Of a stretch of DNA of 64,000 nt, positions 15,658 to 24,961 are shown in pieces. The stretch is from Pseudogemmobacter lacusdianii (GTDB taxonomy: Bacteria > Pseudomonadota > Alphaproteobacteria > Rhodobacterales > Rhodobacteraceae): NCBI RefSeq assembly GCF_030848395.1, contig NZ_JAVDBT010000004.1:62001-126000 (forward strand), in the 5' to 3' direction. Numbering within the stretch: position 1 is the first letter of the stretch; the number at the start of each line of letters is the position of its first letter. The position numbers were made by a program, and so were the translations under genes. The notes under the pieces were generated by a model. It made no database searches and was not told the DNA's origin. It was given only the letters and a program-made list of their open reading frames with translations.

Positions 15658-15668
15658 CTGCTGTGCAG
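15658..15668. promoter_or_regulatory. Candidate PhaR operator between phaC and phaZ
   Basis: CTGCTGTGCAG is an exact CTGC-N3-GCAG match in the 98-base divergent region between phaC (start 15633) and phaZ (start 15732), so it could control both. Confidence 0.7.
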
Positions 15669-15731
15669 CATAAGTCGCCGACCTTGGGAGGGGTCGCGGC
15701 ACCGATGCCAGACCCTTCCTTAGGAGACGTC

Positions 15732-17012
15732 ATGAAGTATATGGCCACCTACGACCTTATGGAAAGTGCGCGAAACACCCATGAATGGTTGGGAGCCTCG
15801 GCCCGAGCTTTTGCGAGTTATCCGCTTTTTGCAATGTCTATGAACCCGATGCTGCCGATGATGGCGGCTTGGGGCGATGTGGCAGAGCGCAGTTTCAGCC
15901 GGATGATTGCCAAGCCCGATTGGGGCATCCGCTCGATCGCGATGCCGGATGGGCAGGACCATTTGGTTGATGAAAAGATCGTGGTGGAACGGCCCTTTGG
16001 CAATCTGGTGCAGTTCTTCGTGCGCCGCCGGGCGCCGATGGCGCGGCGGGTGCTGCTGGTGGCGCCGATGTCGGGGCATTATGCGACATTGCTGCGCTCG
16101 ACTGTGGCGAGCTTGCTGCCGGATGCTGATGTTTTCGTCACCGATTGGCACAATGCGCGCGACATTCCGGTGAGTGCCGGCAAGTTCGACGTGGAAGATT
16201 ACACGCTTTATCTTGTTGATTTTATGCGGGAGCTCGGGCCGGACACCCATGTGATCGCCATTTGCCAGCCGGTGCCTTTGGCGCTTGCCGCAACGGCCTA
16301 TCTCGCGGCGGAAGCGCCCGAAGCGCAGCCTCGGTCTTTGACCTTGATCGGTGGCCCGGTCGATCCCGATGCCGCCCCGACCGAGGTGACGGATTTTGGC
16401 CACCGGGTCACCATGGGCCAGCTGGAGCATATGGCGATCCAGCGCGTCGGCTTTAAGCACAAGGGCGCGGGGCGGTTGGTCTATCCGGGCCTGCTGCAAC
16501 TCGCCGGCTTCATCTCGATGAATGCCGAGCGGCATTCGCGGGCTTTTGCCGAGCAAATTCTGCGCGTCGCCCAAGGTGAGGCGGGCGATCATGATGCGCA
16601 TAATCGCTTCTATGATGAATATTTGGCCGTGATGGATATGACGGCCGAGTTCTATCTGACCACGGTCGAGCGGATTTTTAAGAATCGCGAGATTGCGCGC
16701 AATGTCTTCACCGTGGCGGGCAAGCGGGTGGATATTGGCGCGATCAGTGATGTTGCGGTGATGGTGGTCGAGGGCGAGAAGGATGACATCTCGGCCCCTG
16801 GGCAATGTATCGCGGCTTTGGATCTTTTGACCGGGGTGGATGAGGGCAAGAAGGCCAGCCATCTGGAGCCCGGCGCGGGGCATTACGGGATTTTCGCGGG
16901 CAAGAGCTGGCGGTTGAACATTCGGCCCTTGGTGCTGAACTTCATCGATGCCAATGCGGGCGGGCCGAAGGCGGGCAAAAAGCCTGCAGTGCGGTTGGCG
17001 GCCTCGAAATAA
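15732..17012 (+). CDS. phaZ: Intracellular PHA depolymerase
   Basis: 426 residues from ATG 15732, preceded by TTAGGAGACGTC; earlier in-frame ATGs would run into the phaC start and operator. The sequence fits intracellular PHB depolymerases. The N-terminus holds ESARNTHEWLGASARAFA, and VIAICQPVPLALAA (174-187) carries Cys178 at the expected nucleophile position in place of the lipase-box Ser. The C-terminal depolymerase domain includes MVVEGEKDDISAPGQ and the late His in EPGAGHYGIFAG. It mobilises stored PHA. It is divergent from phaC over a shared PhaR-type site and has a strong terminator. Confidence 0.93.
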   Translation: MKYMATYDLMESARNTHEWLGASARAFASYPLFAMSMNPMLPMMAAWGDVAERSFSRMIAKPDWGIRSIAMPDGQDHLVDEKIVVERPFGNLVQFFVRRRAPMARRVLLVAPMSGHYATLLRSTVASLLPDADVFVTDWHNARDIPVSAGKFDVEDYTLYLVDFMRELGPDTHVIAICQPVPLALAATAYLAAEAPEAQPRSLTLIGGPVDPDAAPTEVTDFGHRVTMGQLEHMAIQRVGFKHKGAGRLVYPGLLQLAGFISMNAERHSRAFAEQILRVAQGEAGDHDAHNRFYDEYLAVMDMTAEFYLTTVERIFKNREIARNVFTVAGKRVDIGAISDVAVMVVEGEKDDISAPGQCIAALDLLTGVDEGKKASHLEPGAGHYGIFAGKSWRLNIRPLVLNFIDANAGGPKAGKKPAVRLAASK

Positions 17013-17031
17013 GGTTTTGGCTTTGTGCGAG

Positions 17032-17062
17032 CGGCCCCCTTTTCCGGGGGCCGTTTGCATTT
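17032..17062. terminator. Terminator after phaZ
   Basis: CGGCCCCC / GGGGGCCG (17032-17039, 17046-17053) with a TTTTCC loop is followed by TTTGCATTT. It lies between convergent phaZ and the hydrolase gene. Confidence 0.8.
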
Positions 17063-17069
17063 CAAGGGG

Positions 17070-17828
17070 TTAGGATGCGGATTGGCGCTGCAGAACCTCA
17101 TCAATCGCGGTGGCGATGAGGGCAAGGCAATCGGGCGTTGAGAAGCGGTGATCGGCGCCTTTGACCAAGGTCAGACGGATGTCGGACCCGCTGGCATGGT
17201 TGAGGAGCCGGGTCGCCACCTGCGGCAGCACATCTTTGTCAGCGGTGCCTTGCAGAAGGCGGGTCGGCATCGGCAGCGGCAGGGGCTGGTCGAAGACCCG
17301 CTGCTTGGCCCCATCATCGAAAAGCTTCTCGGTGAAGATATAGGGGTTATCGGCATATTCCGAAGGGATCTCAACCCGGCCCTTGGCGCGAACCTCGGTG
17401 CGCTGCGCCTCGGTCAGTTCTTCGTCCCAAGTGGTGGTGGTGAAATCAGGCGCGGCGGCAATGGTGACAAGGCCCGCGACACGCTGGGGCATTTCACGCG
17501 CAAGAAGAAGCGAGATCCAGCCGCCCATGGAAGAGCCGACCAGCACTTGCGGGCCTGTGGTCAAAGCGGTGATGACAGCGCGGGCATCGTCGCGCCAATC
17601 GCCGATGGAGCCGTCTTCGAAGGCGCCGTCCGAGACGCCATGACCGGAATAATCAAAGCGCAGGAAGCTGAGGCCTTTGCCGCGCGCCCAGTCCTCCAAG
17701 AACAGGGCCTTTGAGCCCTGCATGTCGGATTTAAAGCCGCCAAGGAAGACGACGCCGGGCGCTCCGGCTTGGGGGCTATGGTTATAGGCCAGACGGCGGC
17801 CCTGCGGCGAGGTGAGGTATTGGGTCAT
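17070..17828 (-). CDS. Alpha/beta hydrolase (ABHD10-like esterase family)
   Basis: 252 residues from ATG 17828, chosen for AGAGGAAA upstream. The nucleophile Ser100 lies in [19 protein letters not shown] (58-68) precedes it, and the likely catalytic His is in KGADHRFS near the C-terminus. The pattern resembles small carboxylesterases/thioesterases of the ABHD10 group, whose members deacylate proteins or glucuronides. The substrate here is unknown. Its position beside PHA genes, tail-to-tail with phaZ, makes a role in PHA oligomer hydrolysis conceivable but unproven. Confidence 0.8.
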   Translation of the reverse strand: MTQYLTSPQGRRLAYNHSPQAGAPGVVFLGGFKSDMQGSKALFLEDWARGKGLSFLRFDYSGHGVSDGAFEDGSIGDWRDDARAVITALTTGPQVLVGSSMGGWISLLLAREMPQRVAGLVTIAAAPDFTTTTWDEELTEAQRTEVRAKGRVEIPSEYADNPYIFTEKLFDDGAKQRVFDQPLPLPMPTRLLQGTADKDVLPQVATRLLNHASGSDIRLTLVKGADHRFSTPDCLALIATAIDEVLQRQSAS

Positions 17829-18022
17829 GGCTGGTTTCCTCTCTTGGTCCAAACCTAGCGGGGCGCGCTGCATTCTACCAGCGGGCAAGACTGGGGGCGC
17901 AGCGGGCGAGGTTTACCAAGCAGGGCAGGGGCTTGACGGCGCGTTACAGGCATCGCAAGACAGGTGCACATAACCCGCAACCGGGCGTTCAGTGGGCGCC
18001 AAACCGACGAGGATCCAGGCAT

Positions 18023-19969
18023 ATGGCCCAGATTTCCCTTACATTCCCCGATGGTAATATCCGCCACTATGAGGCGGGCGTCACCGCTGCTGAGGTGGCC
18101 GCTTCCATCGCGCCCTCTTTGGCCAAAGCCGCGATCTCGGCCCAGTTGAATGGCCAGCATTACGATCTGCAATGGCCGATCACGGCGGATGCCACGCTGT
18201 CGATCAATACGATGAAAGACGAAGGCCCGGCTTTGGAGCTGATCCGGCATGACTGCGCCCATATCATGGCGCGCGCCGTGCAAGAGATTTGGCCGGACGT
18301 GAAAGTCACCATCGGGCCGGTGCGCGATTACGGCTGGTTTTATGACTTTGACCGGGCGGAGCCTTTCACCCCGGAAGACCTTGGCCAGATTGAAGCCAAG
18401 ATGAAGCAGATCATCAATGCCCGTGACCCGGTCCGCACCGAGGTTTGGGACCGCGCCCGCGCCATCGCCTATTACGAAGAGCGCGGCGAGCCCTATAAGG
18501 TTGAGCTGATCAACAAGATCCCCGAGGGCGAGGATCTGCGGATGTATTGGCATGGCGACTGGCAAGACCTTTGCCGGGGCCCGCATTTCCAGCACACCGG
18601 GCAAGTGCCGGCAGATGGGTTCAAGCTGACCCATGTCGCCGGGGCCTATTGGCTGGGCGATGCCTCGCGTCCGATGTTGCAACGGATCTATGGTCTGGCC
18701 TTCAAGAACCGCGAGGATCTTAAGGCGCATATGCATATGCTGGAAGAGGCCGCCAAGCGCGACCACCGCAGGCTGGGCCGGGAGATGAACCTCTTCCATA
18801 TGCAAGAAGAGGCGCCGGGCCAGATCTTCTGGCATCCGAATGGCTGGACCATCTACACCACGCTGCAAGACTATATGCGCCGTCGCCAGCGCGCCGACGG
18901 CTATGTTGAGGTCAATACGCCTCAGGTGGTGAACCGGGTGCTGTGGGAGAAATCCGGGCATTGGGACAACTACCAAGACCATATGTTCATCGTCGAAGTG
19001 GATGAGGAGCATGCCCGCGAGAAGACGGTTAACGCGCTGAAGCCGATGAACTGCCCCTGCCATGTGCAGGTCTTCAACGTCGGCCTGAAGTCTTATCGCG
19101 ATCTGCCGCTGCGGATGGCCGAGTTCGGCTCGTGCAGCCGTTATGAGCCTTCGGGCGCGCTGCATGGCATCATGCGGGTGCGCGGCTTCACGCAAGATGA
19201 CGCGCATATCTTCTGCACCGAGGCGCAGATTGAGGCGGAATCGCTGAAGTTCATCACCTTCCTGTCGAAGGTCTATGCCGATCTGGGCTTCACCAAATGG
19301 CGCATCAAGCTTTCGACCCGGCCGGAAAAGCGGATCGGCAGCGATGAGTCTTGGGATTATGTCGAGGCCGCTTTGGCCAAGGCCGTCACGGCGGCGGGGC
19401 ATAGCTATGAGATCTTCGAAGGCGAGGGCGCATTCTACGGGCCGAAGCTTGAGTTCGTGCTGACGGATGCGATCGGCCGGGATTGGCAATGCGGCACCTT
19501 GCAGGTGGACCCCAACCTGCCGGAGCGTCTCGACGCAAGTTACATCGGCGAGGATGGTGCCAAGCACCGCCCGGTCATGCTGCACCGCGCCTGCCTTGGC
19601 TCGTTTGAGCGCTTCATCGGCATCTTGATCGAAGATCACGCCGGCAAGCTGCCCTTCTGGCTGGCCCCGCGTCAGGTTGTGGTCGCCTCGATCGTCTCGG
19701 ACGCTGATCCCTTCGTGGAAGAAGTGGTGACCGCGCTGACGCTGGCGGGCGTGCGGGCCGAGGCCGATATGCGCAACGAGAAGATCAACTACAAAGTGCG
19801 CGAGCATTCGGTCGGCAAAGTGCCGGTGATCTTGGCGATCGGCATGAAGGAAGTTGAAGAGCGCACGGTTTCCGTCCGTCGTCTGGGCGAGACCCGCACC
19901 GAGACGATGACTTTGGAGCAAGCCGTGGCCGAGTTTGGCCAATTGGCGCTGGCGCCTGATCTGGCCTAA
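18023..19969 (+). CDS. thrS: Threonyl-tRNA synthetase
   Basis: 648 residues from ATG 18023, with GAGGATC upstream. The TGS domain is at about 1-65. The editing domain holds H76-x3-H80 in IRHDCAHIM. The class II catalytic core includes MNCPCHVQ (zinc Cys) and [20 protein letters not shown] (motif 2), and an anticodon-binding domain covers about the last 100 residues. It charges tRNA-Thr in the cytoplasm. It is monocistronic, with its own terminator. A large antisense frame across it is a shadow. Confidence 0.97.
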   Translation: MAQISLTFPDGNIRHYEAGVTAAEVAASIAPSLAKAAISAQLNGQHYDLQWPITADATLSINTMKDEGPALELIRHDCAHIMARAVQEIWPDVKVTIGPVRDYGWFYDFDRAEPFTPEDLGQIEAKMKQIINARDPVRTEVWDRARAIAYYEERGEPYKVELINKIPEGEDLRMYWHGDWQDLCRGPHFQHTGQVPADGFKLTHVAGAYWLGDASRPMLQRIYGLAFKNREDLKAHMHMLEEAAKRDHRRLGREMNLFHMQEEAPGQIFWHPNGWTIYTTLQDYMRRRQRADGYVEVNTPQVVNRVLWEKSGHWDNYQDHMFIVEVDEEHAREKTVNALKPMNCPCHVQVFNVGLKSYRDLPLRMAEFGSCSRYEPSGALHGIMRVRGFTQDDAHIFCTEAQIEAESLKFITFLSKVYADLGFTKWRIKLSTRPEKRIGSDESWDYVEAALAKAVTAAGHSYEIFEGEGAFYGPKLEFVLTDAIGRDWQCGTLQVDPNLPERLDASYIGEDGAKHRPVMLHRACLGSFERFIGILIEDHAGKLPFWLAPRQVVVASIVSDADPFVEEVVTALTLAGVRAEADMRNEKINYKVREHSVGKVPVILAIGMKEVEERTVSVRRLGETRTETMTLEQAVAEFGQLALAPDLA

Positions 19970-19995
19970 GCTTTGGCGACGAAAGGTTAAGGATT

Positions 19996-20029
19996 GGCCG
20001 GGAAGGGTTTACCCTCTCCCGGCCTTTCT
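19996..20029 (+). terminator. Rho-independent terminator after thrS
   Basis: GGCCGGGA-AGGG / CCCT-C-TCCCGGCC with a TTTA loop and one bulge is followed by TTTCT. It starts 27 bases after the thrS stop. Confidence 0.8.
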
Positions 20030-20271
20030 ATGGAAACTTCTTTGAAGCCCGGGCGTTTGGCGCGAATTTTCTTCTGTGCTGTAGGGCTGGATAGGGCGTT
20101 TTGGGCGTTTTTCTCCAAACATCTTGATTTTGTTCTACGTTGCGGCATCATCTGTGGGTGAACCAGAGCTTAAAGCGGTGCCTTTCCTTGATCCGAAAGG
20201 CCCTGACCGGCCTGGGGGCTTTGACCTTGCGGTATGGTGCGGCAAGGCGTTCGGATGAGGGAGAAGGCGGA

Positions 20272-20478
20272 ATGCCAACGGGCACCGTGAAGTGGTTCAA
20301 CGCGACCAAAGGCTTTGGCTTTATTGCGCCGGATGACGGCGGCAACGATATCTTCGTGCATATCTCGGCGGTTGAGCGGGCCGGGCTGAAAGGCCTGAAC
20401 GACAATCAGAAAATCAAATATGAGCTGTTGTCGGGCCGCGATGGTCGATCTTCGGCGGGTGATTTGGTGCTGCTTTAA
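20272..20478 (+). CDS. Cold-shock domain protein
   Basis: 68 residues, the standard CspA length. It starts MPTGTVKWFNATKGFGFIAP, with RNP1 KGFGFI and RNP2 DIFVHI. Such proteins bind single-stranded RNA and act as RNA chaperones. The start was set at 20272 for GAGAAGGCGG just upstream; a longer in-frame frame from 20140 has no family match. About 240 bases of non-coding sequence between the thrS terminator and this start probably hold the promoter and a long leader, as is usual for csp genes. Confidence 0.95.
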   Translation: MPTGTVKWFNATKGFGFIAPDDGGNDIFVHISAVERAGLKGLNDNQKIKYELLSGRDGRSSAGDLVLL

Positions 20479-20520
20479 CCTTATACGCCCTTTGGCTGGC
20501 CATTGGGCAACAGGATAAGC

Positions 20521-20553
20521 AAACGGCGCGCAAGGGTTTTGCGCGCCGTTTTT
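20521..20553 (+). terminator. Rho-independent terminator of the csp gene
   Basis: A 13-base stem AAACGGCGCGCAA / TTGCGCGCCGTTT with a 5-base loop runs into TTTTTC. The A-rich 5' arm also makes it usable by the convergent arsC-like gene. Confidence 0.88.
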
Positions 20554-20577
20554 CATTGGGGATCTGGGGGAGGGGCC

Positions 20578-20898
20578 TTAGCTGAGCGCTGCCTCGACCG
20601 AGGCGTCCCAGCCGAGATACCAGCGATCCGCCTTGATCACCGGGCGCTTCATCACGGTGGGCTGCGCCTTGATCTGATCCTCGGGGTCCGAGGCTTTCAG
20701 GAAATCACTGAAGGCGCGATAGGTGGTGGATTGCTTGTTCACGGCCTTGTCGCCGAATTCGCCGACGATCTCGGCAATCTCCGCCTCGGAGAGCGGATCT
20801 TTGCGGATGTCACGGAAGGTAACCTCCTTGCCCGCCGCCTCAAGGGTTTTGAGCGCACGCTTGCAGGTGTCACAGGTGGGGATGCCGTAGAGGATCAT
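20578..20898 (-). CDS. ArsC/Spx-family (YffB-like) thioredoxin-fold protein
   Basis: 106 residues. It starts MILYGIPTCDTCKRALKTLE, a thioredoxin-like fold with a C9-x2-C12 pair, and continues with DIRKDPLSEAEI and QPTVMKRPVI, typical of the ArsC-like family. Members include glutaredoxin-linked arsenate reductases, YffB and Spx. No other arsenic gene is nearby, so it is better called ArsC-like than arsenate reductase. It lies 153 bases downstream of thyX on the same strand; that gap contains an imperfect palindrome, TTGAACGTGCATCAA. Confidence 0.85.
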   Translation of the reverse strand: MILYGIPTCDTCKRALKTLEAAGKEVTFRDIRKDPLSEAEIAEIVGEFGDKAVNKQSTTYRAFSDFLKASDPEDQIKAQPTVMKRPVIKADRWYLGWDASVEAALS

Positions 20899-21051
20899 AG
20901 GTTTACTCGTGCTCTTGCAATTAACTTTGAGATCGCTTGCCCGTTCCGGACGTGTAATCGCGATTGATCAGTTCATCAGTTGAACGTGCATCAACAACGG
21001 TTCCCGCTGCACAATCTTAGATACGCTTGTATCCAAGGTTTGGGCCAACCA

Positions 21052-21972
21052 TCAGCCCCATATCCCCTCAAATTCCCGCCATTCCCCTTTGGACATGCCG
21101 GAATCTTCCTGAGACACGGTCTCACCTTTAAGGCGACGCTTCAGCACTGCAATCGCCTTGGCCGAAAGCGTGGTGCCGCCCATGCGGTAATCCTCGAAGG
21201 CGGCAAAGGCCAAAGGCACCCAATCTTTCACCGTCGCCGCAATCGCATCGGCATAGACGCGGATTTCATATTGGGCATGGGCATCGGCGCGCAGGCGCAG
21301 GAAATGGAAGAGGTTGTGCAGATCGGTCTTCCAATACCATTGGGTGTAAATATTCATCGGCAGGTTCATTCGCGCCAATTCGCGCGCAAGCCCTTGTTGC
21401 GGCTCACCATCCGGGCCCTCTTGGCCCAGCATTTGCGCGTAATTGTCGTAAGAACTCGCCGCATCACGTTTGAGGGTTTCCAGCACCCGCGCCGCCTCGG
21501 CGCCTTCCAGCACCGCGCCGCGGCCTTGGTTGTTTACCGTGGATTGCGCGGCAAGCTGCGCCGGTTCGGGGATGTAGAACTCGCGATCAAGGATCGAATA
21601 GCGCGCGGAATATTCGTTCACATTGGCGGTGCGGTGGCGGATCCATTGCCGCGCCACGAAGACCGGGAGTTTGACGTGGAGCTTGACCTCGCACATCTCG
21701 AACGGGGTCGAGTGCCAGTGCCGCATCAGGTAGCGGATGAGGCCCTCGTCGTTCGACACATGTTTGGTGCCAGCGCCGTAAGAGACGCGGGCGGCCTGCA
21801 CGATGGCGCTGTCGTCGCCCATATAGTCGATGACCCGGATGAAGCCGTGGTCGAGCACCGGATGGGCGCGGTAGAGATGTGCTTCCATGCCGGGCGAGGT
21901 GGCGCGCAGGGTTTGGCGCGGGTTGGCGCGGGCGGCCTCGATCTCGGCCAGCTGGTCAGGGGTAAGGGACAT
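21052..21972 (-). CDS. thyX: FAD-dependent thymidylate synthase
   Basis: 306 residues from ATG 21972, with AAAGG upstream. The ThyX signature HR-x7-S is present in [16 protein letters not shown] (Arg112-His113-Arg114, Ser122). The enzyme makes dTMP from dUMP using methylene-tetrahydrofolate, FAD and NADPH. The length is in the range for alphaproteobacterial ThyX with a long C-terminal region. It diverges from the lipoprotein/Slam pair over a 190-base intergenic region. Confidence 0.95.
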   Translation of the reverse strand: MSLTPDQLAEIEAARANPRQTLRATSPGMEAHLYRAHPVLDHGFIRVIDYMGDDSAIVQAARVSYGAGTKHVSNDEGLIRYLMRHWHSTPFEMCEVKLHVKLPVFVARQWIRHRTANVNEYSARYSILDREFYIPEPAQLAAQSTVNNQGRGAVLEGAEAARVLETLKRDAASSYDNYAQMLGQEGPDGEPQQGLARELARMNLPMNIYTQWYWKTDLHNLFHFLRLRADAHAQYEIRVYADAIAATVKDWVPLAFAAFEDYRMGGTTLSAKAIAVLKRRLKGETVSQEDSGMSKGEWREFEGIWG

Positions 21973-22162
21973 GGGCTTGGCCTTTCGATGGAACACGAGT
22001 CGGAGGCGACTGTATATGGGGGGAGCGGTTAGGGAAACCAGGTGGTGATGCCGACGGGGCACGCAGCGGCAAGGAAAATTGTAAACGCCTTCTTACCTTT
22101 GACTTTTGCTGCGCCGCGCCGCAAGTTTTGCCGACATTCAATTGATCGGGTGAGGATTTCTC

Positions 22163-23035
22163 GTGCACCGCATTTTATCTGCTATCTTTTGCGCGGGCCT
22201 GCTGGCTGGATGTGGCGGTAATCCTCTGGCCGATGGCGGCGGCGGTGGAGGCGGTGGTGGGGGCGGCGGTACCTCAACTATCCCGTTGGCGATCCGTGGC
22301 AATCTGCAAAGCGTGAACTATGATCCGGCGGGCGGTGGAGGTGCTGGGACGCTGACTGCGGTGATCGTGCCCTTGGACGCCAGCCCGATCACGGCGACTT
22401 TCACCCGTAATCCAAGTTTAGATACTCCCGGATTTAGGGCTTTTACATTCCGTGAGACCACTGCAAATCGCTATTTCGTCGCACTGCTGGCGCGTTCCGT
22501 TGATGGCGGGACGACTGCAGGGGTGGTCGGAAGCGCACAGTTCGCTGAGGTGGTCTGGGGCGCTAACTACACGGGCAGCAACTTCACGAAGCCCGTCAGC
22601 GGTGGACTTGCGACCTACCACGGCAATTACGCAGGCGTTCTGAATAAAGGTGTGGTGGCACCCGGTGGTGGCGGGGGCCAATTTGATGCAGTTCAAAATG
22701 ACCGCGTGCAGGGCAAAGTCGTCGTGAACGCGGATTTCACCGACAACGCACTGGAAGGCGCGATCTACGAGCGGCAAAATGTCGATACGGGTGACACATA
22801 TAATGACCTGTTGATGACAATCACAACGATCAAAGCGGACGGCACCTTCGAGGGTGATCTTGTTCATGAGCCAAGGGGACCCAATTTAGGCAGTTTTGCA
22901 GGTGCATTCGGGGGAGCAGGCGGATCGTCGGTAGCTGGTGGCGTTGACGCTAGTCTCGGTCCTGACTTGATAGAACGGGGTGTCTTCTTGGCTGAGAAAT
23001 GCGTCATGGGCGATCCGCTGCCCTGTCCGCAGTGA
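22163..23035 (+). CDS. TbpB-like surface lipoprotein (candidate Slam substrate)
   Basis: 290 residues from GTG 22163, with GAGGA seven bases upstream. The signal sequence MHRILSAIFCAGLLAGCGGN has a lipobox LLAGC (Cys17). A tract of 12 consecutive glycines (about 25-36, mixed GGN codons) gives a flexible tether. The C-terminal half looks like the TbpB/factor-H-binding-type beta-barrel: TYHGNYAGVLN, VVVNADFTDNALEGAIYER, IKADGTFEGDLVH and a closing ERGVFLAEKC. Codon use includes runs uncommon nearby (TTA, AGG, ACA). The next gene is a Slam homologue overlapping its stop, so it is inferred to be flipped to the cell surface. The ligand is unknown. Confidence 0.8.
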   Translation: MHRILSAIFCAGLLAGCGGNPLADGGGGGGGGGGGGTSTIPLAIRGNLQSVNYDPAGGGGAGTLTAVIVPLDASPITATFTRNPSLDTPGFRAFTFRETTANRYFVALLARSVDGGTTAGVVGSAQFAEVVWGANYTGSNFTKPVSGGLATYHGNYAGVLNKGVVAPGGGGGQFDAVQNDRVQGKVVVNADFTDNALEGAIYERQNVDTGDTYNDLLMTITTIKADGTFEGDLVHEPRGPNLGSFAGAFGGAGGSSVAGGVDASLGPDLIERGVFLAEKCVMGDPLPCPQ

Positions 23036-24414
23036 TCCGCCGGTTTCTTCGCGCCGCAGCTTTCGCCTGCCTTTGTCAGCCGTTGCCGGTGTTTCCGGCG
23101 GCGGCTGAGGCGCGAAGTGGGGCGGGTGAGCGGGCCGCTTTAGCGGCGGAGGCGGAGGCGGCTCTAGCGGCCGGTGAGATTGAGCTGGCACGGCTTTTGG
23201 CGCTGGCCGTGGTCGAGGATGAACCGAGAAACAGCCGCGCCTTAGCCGTCTTGGCAGCGGTTGGTCTGAGCCAGCAAGAGGCTGAGGCCGCGCGGGTTGT
23301 GGCCAAGCGCGCCTTCCGCTTTGGCAAAACCGAGCTGGAGCGCTTCACCGCGGCGCGGCTTGCGGCTAAGGCTTCGGCGGATCTCGACCAGTTTACCGCC
23401 TCGAAATATTGGCTCCGCCGGGCGCTGCACCTGGTCCCGAGTGAAGAGGCGCGCTCCGCCACCTTGCGCGATTATCAGACCTTGCGGCAAGGGAGCCGGG
23501 TGGTCGTCGATCTGGGCTTTAGCATCAAACCCTCGAGCAATGTGAACAGCGGGGCCGAGGATGCGCTTTTGACCGTGGATGGCGTGCCGACTTGGTTCTA
23601 TTTCGACCGCAGTTCGATGGCTTTGTCGGGGGGCGAAGCGACGGCTAAGGTCGCGCTGCGCTACCGCTTGAAAGAGAGTGCCACGGCGCTGACCACGCTT
23701 GGCTTCAGCATCAGCGCCCGTGGGGTGGTTTTGTCGGATGAGGCGCGGGCGGCGGCCCCCGCGGCGCGCGGTTTGGATTTCGCGCATATGGCGGTGGATG
23801 GGCTTTTGACCCAGCAATGGCGGCTGGATGAGGGACAAGTGTTGAGCGCGGGCCTTACGGCCGGATCCATCTGGTTCGGAGGTGAGCCCTATGCCGACCG
23901 GCTGCGCGCGGAATTGGCGCTCTCGTCGCAGCATGGGCCTGCATTGCAGTCACGCATCGGCTTTTCTGTCGAGCAACAATGGCGTGCCTCGGGCGGTGCC
24001 GCCGATCGCGCCTTGGCGCTGGATCTGGGGCTGCAGAAGGCCTTGGCCTCGGGCGATGCGGTGGCATTGCGTTTGGAGCTTGGCCGGACCCTCTCGGAGG
24101 ATCCCAATCAGCAAAGCCGGATGCTGGGCGCGAGCCTGCGCTATCGCCGGGGCGAGCCGGTCGCCGGGATGCGGCTTTCGGGCGGGCTGGATCTGAAGAC
24201 GCGGGACTATCCGGTGTTTTTCAACGCGATCTTCAATGACAGCGGGCGGCAGGACCGCTCGGTCTCAGTCTCGGCGGATCTGGCGCTGCCGAAATGGGAG
24301 GTCTTTGGCTTTGAGCCGGTGCTTTCCTTGCAAGCAAGCCGGACGAAATCCAACGTCAGCCGCTACTCCGGTGATGGGGTCGGGATCGGTTTCGGGATCC
24401 AATCCTCTTTCTGA
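23032..24414 (+). CDS. Slam-type surface lipoprotein assembly modifier (TPR + DUF560 barrel)
   Basis: 460 residues from GTG 23032, which overlaps the lipoprotein stop in GTGA. An ATG at 22999 gives a longer frame but destroys the signal peptide. Residues 1-25 form a signal peptide ending FPAAA. Residues 30-150 are Ala-rich helical repeats of TPR type. From about 155 on, the protein is a beta-barrel: GFSIKPSSNVNSG (162-174) matches the start of Slam barrels, and the C-terminus ASRTKSNVSRYSGDG...GIQSSF ends in Phe like outer-membrane proteins. Slam proteins move lipoproteins across the outer membrane. The partner is almost certainly the upstream lipoprotein. Confidence 0.82.
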   Translation: MIRRFLRAAAFACLCQPLPVFPAAAEARSGAGERAALAAEAEAALAAGEIELARLLALAVVEDEPRNSRALAVLAAVGLSQQEAEAARVVAKRAFRFGKTELERFTAARLAAKASADLDQFTASKYWLRRALHLVPSEEARSATLRDYQTLRQGSRVVVDLGFSIKPSSNVNSGAEDALLTVDGVPTWFYFDRSSMALSGGEATAKVALRYRLKESATALTTLGFSISARGVVLSDEARAAAPAARGLDFAHMAVDGLLTQQWRLDEGQVLSAGLTAGSIWFGGEPYADRLRAELALSSQHGPALQSRIGFSVEQQWRASGGAADRALALDLGLQKALASGDAVALRLELGRTLSEDPNQQSRMLGASLRYRRGEPVAGMRLSGGLDLKTRDYPVFFNAIFNDSGRQDRSVSVSADLALPKWEVFGFEPVLSLQASRTKSNVSRYSGDGVGIGFGIQSSF

Positions 24415-24488
24415 GGCTTTGTTACCATGGGCGGCGGCTTTCCCTTGTCGGGTTGGCAGGCTAGTCAGGGCAAAAAAGGAGTTCGCAC

Positions 24489-24917
24489 ATGACTTTACGC
24501 TATTTGCACACGATGGTTCGGGTGAAGGATCTGGAGGCCTCGATGGCCTTTTATCGGCTCTTGGGTTTGGAAGAGACCCGGCGGATGGACAATGAGAAGG
24601 GGCGATTTTCGCTGATCTTTATGGCGCCTCCCGGGCAGCCGGACTGCCCGGTTGAGTTGACCTATAACTGGGATGGCGATGATAAATTGCCGAGCGACAG
24701 CCGGCATTTTGGCCATTTGGCCTATGAGGTCGATGACATATACGCGGTTTGCGCGCATTTGCAGGCCAATGGCGTGGTGATCAACCGCCCGCCGCGCGAC
24801 GGCTATATGGCTTTTGTGCGCTCTCCCGACAATGTCTCGATTGAGCTGTTGCAAAAGGGTGAGACTTTGGCACCGGCGGAGCCTTGGGCTTCGATGGAAA
24901 ACACCGGGCATTGGTGA
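24489..24917 (+). CDS. gloA: Lactoylglutathione lyase (glyoxalase I)
   Basis: 142 residues. Two betaalphabetabetabeta modules carry the metal ligands His7, Glu56, His76 and Glu119 (YLHTMVRV, PVELTYNWD, FGHLAYEV, VSIELLQKG). It converts the hemithioacetal of methylglyoxal and glutathione to lactoylglutathione in the cytoplasm. It follows the Slam gene by 74 bases with its own AAAGGAG ribosome site and is convergent with ribD. The downstream gap holds a copy of the GAGTATTTG element. Confidence 0.93.
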   Translation: MTLRYLHTMVRVKDLEASMAFYRLLGLEETRRMDNEKGRFSLIFMAPPGQPDCPVELTYNWDGDDKLPSDSRHFGHLAYEVDDIYAVCAHLQANGVVINRPPRDGYMAFVRSPDNVSIELLQKGETLAPAEPWASMENTGHW

Positions 24918-24961
24918 GGTAAGCGGCTGCTCTCGATGGGAGCAGCTCTCAACTGACAAGG

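Noticed and set aside
17855-19942. Minus-strand frame of about 695 codons opposite thrS
   Set aside because: thrS is certain on the plus strand, and the antisense frame also crosses its promoter.
20971-20995. Palindromic TTGAACGTGCATCAA near the arsC-like gene, possible FNR site
   Set aside because: FNR sites have a 4-base spacer between TTGAT and ATCAA; here it is five bases and one half deviates.
22235-22272. Glycine-codon tract of the lipoprotein as a phase-variable repeat
   Set aside because: The codons are mixed (GGC, GGT, GGA, GGG), so no uniform short repeat is long enough for frequent slippage.
22999-23031. Earlier ATG start for the Slam homologue
   Set aside because: It would add 11 residues in front of the signal peptide and lacks a better ribosome site; the GTGA overlap is the typical coupled arrangement.
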